The notes beneath the pieces are model-generated. The model did not search any database. It saw only the letters and a program-made list of their open reading frames with translations, and had not been told where the DNA came from. Source: JAFGCL01 sp964423835 (lineage in GTDB: Bacteria > Chloroflexota > Dehalococcoidia > UBA2247 > RBG-13-53-26). Taken from it: a stretch of DNA of 64,000 bases. Positions 58,419 to 64,000 of the stretch are shown in pieces; the stretch's first letter is position 1; each line of letters starts with the position of its first letter. Position numbers and translations under genes: made by a program. The stretch spans positions 1 to 64,000 of the forward strand of contig CAYRGJ010000006.1 in the NCBI GenBank assembly GCA_964423835.1, in the 5' to 3' direction.

Positions 58419-61400
58419 CTAATCGATGGAGTAGGCATTGCGCATCACCTCCGACACGGTTGTCTTCCCGGCCTTGACTTTCTGCATGCCGTCCTTGAAG
58501 AGGGTGACCATGCCCTCCTTGACAGCCTGGTTCCTCAATTCCGTCGTTGTCGCTCCTTTCAGCACCATGGCCCTGGTGGTGTCGGTCATCGCCAGTACTT
58601 CGTAGATGCCCAGCCGGCCCTTGTAGCCGGAGAAGTTGCAGAGGTCGCATCCGGTCCCGGATACGAAGCTCTCCAGCTTCTCCCCCATGACGCTTTCGTA
58701 GGCGGCTGCCTCTACCTCGGTGGGCTTGGTCTCCACGGCGCAGTTGGCGCATACCCGCCGTGCCATCCGCTGGGCCAGTGTTCCGGTGATGACCGAAGCC
58801 ACCATGAAGGCCTCGACGCCCAGGTCGAGCAAACGGTAGACGACGCTCACCGCGTCGTTGGCATGGATGGAGCAGAGCACGGTGTGGCCCGTGAGGGCCG
58901 CTTTAACCGCGATCGAAGCCGTCTCCGCATCACGGATCTCGCCCACCAGAATGACGTCCGGGTCGAGACGCATCATGGAGCGCAGCACACTGGCGAAGGT
59001 GAGGCCGGCCTTCGGGTTCACCTGGATCTGCTTGATGCCCTCGAAGCGGTACTCCACCGGGTCCTCGGCGGTGATGATATTGCGCGTCACCTTGTCCATG
59101 GTGTTCAGGGAGGCGTACAGGGTGGTGGTCTTGCCGGCTCCGGTGGGCCCGCTGACGCAGATCATTCCGAAGGGGACGGCCAGCATCTTCATGTACTTGG
59201 CCAGGCAGTCTTCCGTGAAGCCGAGCTGGGGCAGCTCCATCACGGCCATCGACTTGTCCAGGATCCTCATGACCACCGTCTCGCCGTGAACGGTGGGGCT
59301 GGTGGCCACGCGGACATCCACTCCCTTCCCTTTCACGTCCAGCGAGAACTGGCCGTCCTGGGGACGGAGGTGGTCCGCGATGTTCAAGTCCGACATGACC
59401 TTCACTCGAGAGGTCAAAGGAGGGTGGATCTTGATGGGCAGAGACATGACCTCCTGCAGCACGCCGTCTATGCGGTAGCGAACCCGCAGCCGCTTCTCCT
59501 CGGGCTCTATGTGGATGTCGGAGGCCCGCGCCTTGACCGCCTCCTCCACGATCAGGTTCAGGGCGGCCGCCACCGGGGCGTTGGCGGTGGAGGCCACCAG
59601 GTCCACCCCCTGGGCCGCGTCGGCTGCAGTCTCTATTCGAGAGATCTGATCGGCGATCTGGCCGAAGCCCTTGTAGTTGAAGTCGATGGCATCCAGGATT
59701 TCCTTCTGGTCAGCGGCCACGGCTTTGATCCGCATCTTGCTCTGCATCTCCAGGACCTGGATGGTGGCCAGGTCGCTGGAGTTCACCATGGCTACCTCGA
59801 GTATGCCCTCGTTCACGCTGATGGGCAGCACCGTGAACCTTCTGGCCGTGGATTCCGGGATGGCCTGCAGCGCCTCGGGGCGAGCCGCCTTGGAGAGCTT
59901 CACCTTCGGCTTCTCCACCACCTCTTCCACCACCGGCTTCGCCGGCTCGGCGGGCTTGTCCGGAAGCTTGGCCTTGGCTGCCAGCCCCTGCCGCTTGTCG
60001 ATGCCGGTCTTATCCAGCGTGGGCTTCAGGTACTGGGCATTCGCCGCCCCGTTCGGCGGCCCGCCGACCACGCCCTGTTTGGAGTCCCGGTCCGCGGCCG
60101 GCAGTTTTGGCGGGACCGGCTGCCGGGCCGCCGAAGGCAGCACATTCCCCTGCCCGGCTTTCCCCGGGATGGCCGGCCTGGCCTTCTGCGGCTCCTCAGC
60201 CGGCGCGTTGCCGGAGGCCCTGTCATCCGCCGGCTTTGCCTCGGCCGCCTTCGGCGCCTCTGTCCTGGCGGCCTCCGCCTTTGCGGCCTCTGTCCTGGCG
60301 GCCTGCGCCGGCCCTGCGGCCGGCTTGCCGTTGGCGGGCCTGCTATCGGCGCCCATGGGCCCCTTGCCGTTGGCCGGCTTGCCGTTGGCGGGCCTGCTAT
60401 CGGCGCCCGCGGCCGCTTTGCCGTCCTCGACTGCCTTCGTCTGCGGCGTGCCCGGCTTATCGGCTGCCGGCACGGTCCCGGAGTCCGGCGGTTTGGTCTG
60501 AGGCACAATGACCGGCTTGGCCATGAACGGGCCAGGCCTGGCAGCAGTGGCCTGGGCTTCGGCGCCGGCCGGCTTTCCGGCGGCCTCGGCCTGGGCCGTC
60601 TCACCCGAGGGCCTGGCTTCGGTGGCCTCGTTACCGGGGGCGGCCGCCTTGCTGTCGGGCAGTCTGGCGCCACCGTTCGCCTTGTCCGGCGCCGCCGGCG
60701 TTGCGGATGCCTGGCCGGCAGCAGCCTCCGTGGCCGCGGCGGCCGCGGTCCTGGCGCCAACCGGAGCCGGGGTCTTGTCCGGCGGCTTCGGCCTCACCTG
60801 CGGACTCAGGAATTGGTCTATCACGCTGCGCATCGAGAACTGCTTCGCCCGGGAGGGCGGCTCCAGGGGGGCAAACACGTTACCCCCGGGTGGGGTGGCG
60901 GTACTGGGTGCGGTGGCGGTACCGGGCGGGGTGGCCGGCCCTGCCTTGCCGGCGGGCGGGCTCGCCCCCCCTTCCGGCGCGGCCGGCTTGATCTCGGAAA
61001 CCACGATGGTCTTCTTGCGGTCACCGGGCTTGTCCGGCGTTTCCGGTGGCGGCACGGGTGGTGGTGCGGCCGCCCGGGGCGGTTTCGGGGCGTCCTCCAA
61101 GCCCGGCCTCTGGGAAGGAGAGGGGAGAGGCTCCAGGCCCTCCGGCACGACCTCCCGGGGCCGTCCATCGAGGCCGATCACCTCGATCCTCTTCTCCTGC
61201 GCCAGCTTCCTGGCTTCGTCCGTCAACCCTTTCGGGACCAGGAGCATCTTTTCGGTGATGCCGGCGTCCCGGCACTTGTCTTCAAACAGGCTGACCTCCG
61301 TATGGTCCACGGCGTCGCTGTAGAGGTAGTCTATGCCCAGCCTGGAAAGCACAAATCCGTCATCCCAGATGGCTATGGCGCCGAAGACATGCTCCGTGCC

Positions 61401-61907
61401 GGAGGCGCCAATCACCCTGACTGTCTCGTCGACCCGATAGCCCAGCACCTTGAGCGACTGGTGCACCTCGCCCTTCTGCATGAAGGTCTTGGGGATGCTC
61501 TCTGCAGAGGCGCGCGCAGATGGAGCGCGGCTGAGGAACATCTGGATGGCCTGCTCATCGAAGACCTCGACCCCGTCCTTCTGGGCAAACTGGCTGGCCA
61601 CGAAGCTCAGGCGGGGAATGGCGATGACCACCGAACGGCTGATGCCGCATTCGGTGCACTTGTCCTGGAAGGCGAACAGCCGGTGCAGGCTGGTCTCCGG
61701 GTCTTCGGCGTCGTTGATGACCTCGATGGCTGCCAGCAGGTTGGTGAACCCGTCACGCCGCAGCACCAGGTAGTCGAATGTGTGATCGACGCCGGAGCGG
61801 CCGCGCCTGGCCGCGTTGGGCCGCACTTCGTATCCCTGCGATTTCAGGCGCTCGACCAGCTTAATAACGGTCTGATCCGACTGTTTCTGGGCCAACAAAT
61901 CCGCCAC
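58419..61907 (-). CDS. PilB/GspE-type assembly ATPase with two N-terminal nuclease-fold-like domains
   Basis: A 1162-residue protein, about twice the usual length. The C-terminal 500 residues are a complete PilB/GspE: N2-like domain (about 665-745), Walker A GPTGAGKTTT (about 918), Walker B LVGEIRD and the zinc-binding CANC...CDLC (about 1060-1110). A Pro/Ala-rich linker fills about 270-660, with direct repeats around ADSRPANGKP. The first 260 residues hold two similar alpha/beta domains (near 40-125 and 170-255: DHTFDYLVL...FQDKC..CGISRSVV and EHVFGAIAI...FEDKCRDAGI) whose pattern resembles Mrr-type restriction-endonuclease folds without a full catalytic set. The GTG start is very close to AGGAG; a TTG at 61898 is better spaced. 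Confidence 0.93.
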   Translation of the reverse strand: MADLLAQKQSDQTVIKLVERLKSQGYEVRPNAARRGRSGVDHTFDYLVLRRDGFTNLLAAIEVINDAEDPETSLHRLFAFQDKCTECGISRSVVIAIPRLSFVASQFAQKDGVEVFDEQAIQMFLSRAPSARASAESIPKTFMQKGEVHQSLKVLGYRVDETVRVIGASGTEHVFGAIAIWDDGFVLSRLGIDYLYSDAVDHTEVSLFEDKCRDAGITEKMLLVPKGLTDEARKLAQEKRIEVIGLDGRPREVVPEGLEPLPSPSQRPGLEDAPKPPRAAAPPPVPPPETPDKPGDRKKTIVVSEIKPAAPEGGASPPAGKAGPATPPGTATAPSTATPPGGNVFAPLEPPSRAKQFSMRSVIDQFLSPQVRPKPPDKTPAPVGARTAAAAATEAAAGQASATPAAPDKANGGARLPDSKAAAPGNEATEARPSGETAQAEAAGKPAGAEAQATAARPGPFMAKPVIVPQTKPPDSGTVPAADKPGTPQTKAVEDGKAAAGADSRPANGKPANGKGPMGADSRPANGKPAAGPAQAARTEAAKAEAARTEAPKAAEAKPADDRASGNAPAEEPQKARPAIPGKAGQGNVLPSAARQPVPPKLPAADRDSKQGVVGGPPNGAANAQYLKPTLDKTGIDKRQGLAAKAKLPDKPAEPAKPVVEEVVEKPKVKLSKAARPEALQAIPESTARRFTVLPISVNEGILEVAMVNSSDLATIQVLEMQSKMRIKAVAADQKEILDAIDFNYKGFGQIADQISRIETAADAAQGVDLVASTANAPVAAALNLIVEEAVKARASDIHIEPEEKRLRVRYRIDGVLQEVMSLPIKIHPPLTSRVKVMSDLNIADHLRPQDGQFSLDVKGKGVDVRVATSPTVHGETVVMRILDKSMAVMELPQLGFTEDCLAKYMKMLAVPFGMICVSGPTGAGKTTTLYASLNTMDKVTRNIITAEDPVEYRFEGIKQIQVNPKAGLTFASVLRSMMRLDPDVILVGEIRDAETASIAVKAALTGHTVLCSIHANDAVSVVYRLLDLGVEAFMVASVITGTLAQRMARRVCANCAVETKPTEVEAAAYESVMGEKLESFVSGTGCDLCNFSGYKGRLGIYEVLAMTDTTRAMVLKGATTTELRNQAVKEGMVTLFKDGMQKVKAGKTTVSEVMRNAYSID

Positions 61908-61941
61908 TCCTGGAGACTAGTGAGCGTGCCACCCCGCAGCT

Positions 61942-61970
61942 ATCCTATGTCCCGCTATACTGAGTGTCAA
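61942..61970 (-). promoter_or_regulatory. Promoter of the pilB-pilC pair
   Basis: TTGACA (61970-61965) and TAGGAT (61947-61942) on the minus strand are 17 bp apart, about 35 bp before the pilB-type start codon. It shares the 329-bp gap 61908-62236 with the opposite promoter at 62099. Confidence 0.72.
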
Positions 61971-62098
61971 TAACAAAATTCCCTCACTCAAAGCTGGCGC
62001 GCCGTGTTGTGAGGAAATTGAGAACAAACCTGAGCGGGCTGTGATGGGTACGCTATGGGCTGCCGCCCCCGGCGGGCCCCGTTTCCCCGTCCCGGCGG

Positions 62099-62128
62099 TT
62101 GAGTTGCACGCAAGCTGGGGACTATAAT
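62099..62128 (+). promoter_or_regulatory. Promoter of the radical SAM gene
   Basis: TTGAGT (62099-62104) and TATAAT (62123-62128) are 18 bp apart. The leader to the GTG at 62237 is about 100 nt and contains an AT-rich stretch, TTATACGATAATAA (62189-62202), with no further feature recognised. Confidence 0.6.
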
Positions 62129-62236
62129 CATCTGGTTGGTCCGCGTTGGGACGGGCGCCGGAGCAGATTGGCTCCTGGTACTTTGTAGCTTATACGATAA
62201 TAATCCCAGAGACTGGCCCTCCGGGGTGGAGCAGAG

Positions 62237-64000
62237 GTGGCAGTGTCCTACCCAGACAGCATGCTGAGCCAGGTAAGCAAGCCCGGGCGCTACACCGGCG
62301 GAGAATGGAACAGCCGTCTCCGGGACTGGCCGGCGGCCGAGGTGAAGGTGGCATTGGCCTACCCGGACATCTACGAGATCGGCATGTCCAACCTGGCCCT
62401 GCCCATCCTGTACGAGATCATCAACGGCCGGCCCGGGCTTCTCGCCGAGCGCGTCTTCGCCCCCTGGGTCGACATGGAGGCCGCCATGCGGCAGGCGGGC
62501 GTGCCCCTGCTCAGCCTGGAGTCGAAGCGGCCGCTCTCCGAGTTCGACGTCCTCGGCTTCTCGCTGGGGTACGAGCTGACCTACACCAATGTTCTGAACA
62601 TGCTGGATCTGGCCGGCATACCGGTGCAGGCCGTAGATCGGGCGGATGCCCATCCGCTGGTCATTGCCGGCGGCAGCTGCGCCCTCAATCCCGAGCCCAT
62701 GGCCGACTTTGTGGATGCTTTCGCCCTGGGTGAGGCGGAGGACCTGATTGTCGAGATGCTGGAGGAGCTCCGCCGCTGTAAGAAGGAAGGCCTGAGGAAG
62801 GATGCCGTCCTGGCCCGCCTGGCGCGGATACCCGGGGTCTATGTCCCCAGCCTGTACCAGGAGCAGCGCAACGCGGACGGGGACTTCGCCGGCATCCGGC
62901 CGCTGGCCGCCTGCGCCCCGCCGAGCGTGCGCCGGCGGATCGTGAGCCCGCTGCCGCCCCCGGTCGTCAGGCCGGTGGTGCCGTACATCTCCGTCATCCA
63001 CGACAGGGGATCGGTGGAGGTGCAGCGCGGCTGCACCAGGGGTTGCCGCTTCTGCCAGGCCGGCGTGGTCTACCGTCCCCAGCGGCACCGCAGCCACCAG
63101 GAGGTCCGGGAAGCGGCCAGGGATCTCATCCGCAACTGCGGCTACAGCGAGATATCCCTGGTATCGCTGACCACGACCGATTATCCCGGGGTAGAATCCC
63201 TGGTCGGAAAGCTCATCGACGAGAATAGCGATTGCCGTCTCACGCTGTCCCTGCCCAGCCTGCGGATCGACGGCTTCTCGGTCCGGCTGATGGAGTCACT
63301 GCGCTTCAACCGGAAGCCGGGGCTGACCTTCGCCCCGGAGGCGGGGACCGAGCGGCTGAGGCGGGTGGTCAACAAGACCGTACCGGATGACGCCATTATC
63401 GAAACCATCGGCGCCGCTCTGGCCAAGGGCTGGAGCAACATCAAGCTGTACTTCATGATCGGGCTGCCCACCGAGACCATGGAGGATGTGGAGGGCATCG
63501 TCCGCATCGTGGACAGGGTGCGGCGGGAGACCCGGAAATCACCGCCCCGGATGCGCATCAGCGTCTCCACCTTCGTCCCCAAGGCGCACACCCCGTTCCA
63601 GTGGGCGGTCCAGGACAGCCAGGAGTTGCTGGCGGCCAAGCACGAGGTCCTGAAGAGCGGCCTGCGCCGCGTCAGGGCCCACCTCTCCTGGGACGACCCG
63701 CAGGCCAGCATGCTGGAGACCATCCTGGCCAGGGGAGACCGGCGGCTGGGGCGGGTCATCTACCTGGCCTGGAAGGGAGGGGCGGTGTTCGATGCCTGGA
63801 GCGAGCGCTTCAAGTATGCCATCTGGCAGGCGGCTTTCGACCGGGCCGGGGTGGATCCGGCCGGCTACGCCCATCGTCAGCGCCCCGTGGAGGAGGTGCT
63901 GCCCTGGTCCCACATCGATGTCGGTGTGAGCCCGGGCTTCCTGAAGCAGGAATACGAGCGCACCTTCACTGGGGAGGAGACGCCTGACTGCCGGGTGGCC
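62237..64000 (+). CDS. B12-binding-like radical SAM protein (TIGR03960-type), 3' end outside the window
   Basis: 588 codons are open to the right edge. The N-terminal domain (about 30-190: VALAYPDIYEIGMSNLAL, LGFSLGYELTYTNVL, LVIAGGSCALNPEP) resembles the cobalamin-binding-like start of this family. The radical SAM core follows with CTRGCRFC (CxxxCxxC), then SLPSLRIDGF, LTFAPEAGTERL and YFMIGLPTET. Members of this group often continue into a DUF2344 domain and commonly lie near rplU/rpmA or rng; that part is cut off here. The exact reaction is not established. The GTG at 62237 follows GGAG by 6 bases; an internal ATG at 62261 is possible. Confidence 0.9.
   Translation, partial: MAVSYPDSMLSQVSKPGRYTGGEWNSRLRDWPAAEVKVALAYPDIYEIGMSNLALPILYEIINGRPGLLAERVFAPWVDMEAAMRQAGVPLLSLESKRPLSEFDVLGFSLGYELTYTNVLNMLDLAGIPVQAVDRADAHPLVIAGGSCALNPEPMADFVDAFALGEAEDLIVEMLEELRRCKKEGLRKDAVLARLARIPGVYVPSLYQEQRNADGDFAGIRPLAACAPPSVRRRIVSPLPPPVVRPVVPYISVIHDRGSVEVQRGCTRGCRFCQAGVVYRPQRHRSHQEVREAARDLIRNCGYSEISLVSLTTTDYPGVESLVGKLIDENSDCRLTLSLPSLRIDGFSVRLMESLRFNRKPGLTFAPEAGTERLRRVVNKTVPDDAIIETIGAALAKGWSNIKLYFMIGLPTETMEDVEGIVRIVDRVRRETRKSPPRMRISVSTFVPKAHTPFQWAVQDSQELLAAKHEVLKSGLRRVRAHLSWDDPQASMLETILARGDRRLGRVIYLAWKGGAVFDAWSERFKYAIWQAAFDRAGVDPAGYAHRQRPVEEVLPWSHIDVGVSPGFLKQEYERTFTGEETPDCRVA

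Overview
The window is high-GC bacterial chromosome with tightly packed genes and no plasmid, phage, insertion-sequence or CRISPR signature. The best guess for the source is an uncultured member of the Chloroflexota, probably Dehalococcoidia or a neighbour. This rests on many acyl-CoA enzyme paralogues, thiolase/DUF35 zinc-ribbon pairs, DUF6125-type small proteins, an acetyl-CoA synthase gene without a CO dehydrogenase gene, tRNA genes with encoded CCA, and sigma-70 promoters close to TTGACA-17-TATAAT. That assignment is inference; no rRNA gene is present to settle it.

Layout. 1-7 kb: the end of a coiled-coil gene, a receiver-domain protein, and a NarL-type response regulator overlapping a ten-PAS histidine kinase. 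7-15.8 kb: an ADP-forming acyl-CoA synthetase alpha-type protein, four tRNA genes, an OleA-like condensing enzyme, a possible structured RNA, an asparagine-synthetase-like protein without the glutaminase cysteine, a DUF6125-type protein, a double VOC protein and a dodecin. 16-45 kb: an island of acyl-CoA metabolism. 45-47 kb: a zinc-ribbon/PH membrane protein, a MaoC-like protein and tRNA-Met. 47.5-51.8 kb: a 1415-residue surface protein of MBG and Ig-like repeats. 51.9-56.7 kb: mnmG, an amidohydrolase and folC, with overlapping start and stop codons. 57-62 kb: a pilC/pilB-type pair. 62.2 kb to the edge: a radical SAM protein that runs off the window.

The main result is a regulon in the acyl-CoA island. 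An 18-bp element, GAGTATACGATACTCGAA (inverted repeat GAGTAT-ACG-ATACTC followed by GAA), occurs six times between 15.9 and 44.5 kb. Every copy lies on or just downstream of a recognisable promoter. The promoters serve (1) an acyl-CoA dehydrogenase and SDR pair, (2) an enoyl-CoA hydratase that heads an 18.6-kb run of 19 same-strand genes, (3) the only MarR-family gene in the window, (4) a B12-type acyl-CoA mutase and a CoA-transferase, (5) an orphan acetyl-CoA synthase (CdhC/AcsB type), and (6) a DUF6125-type protein. The MarR protein is the likely regulator, and it appears to control itself.

Several enzymes under this control have altered active sites. The acetyl-CoA synthase keeps all six A-cluster cysteines at the spacing of the Moorella enzyme but has Leu at the gating Phe position. 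The mutase differs at three pocket positions. Two thiolase-like proteins, each beside a DUF35 protein, lack the nucleophilic Cys and the GHP histidine. An HMG-CoA-synthase-like protein with a fused DUF35 domain lacks Cys and His. A CoA-transferase-like A/B pair lacks the usual catalytic Glu, as steroid ring hydrolases of the IpdAB type do. Together this suggests a regulated anaerobic or microaerobic route for a branched or cyclic, perhaps steroid- or terpenoid-like, CoA-activated compound. The substrate cannot be read from sequence.
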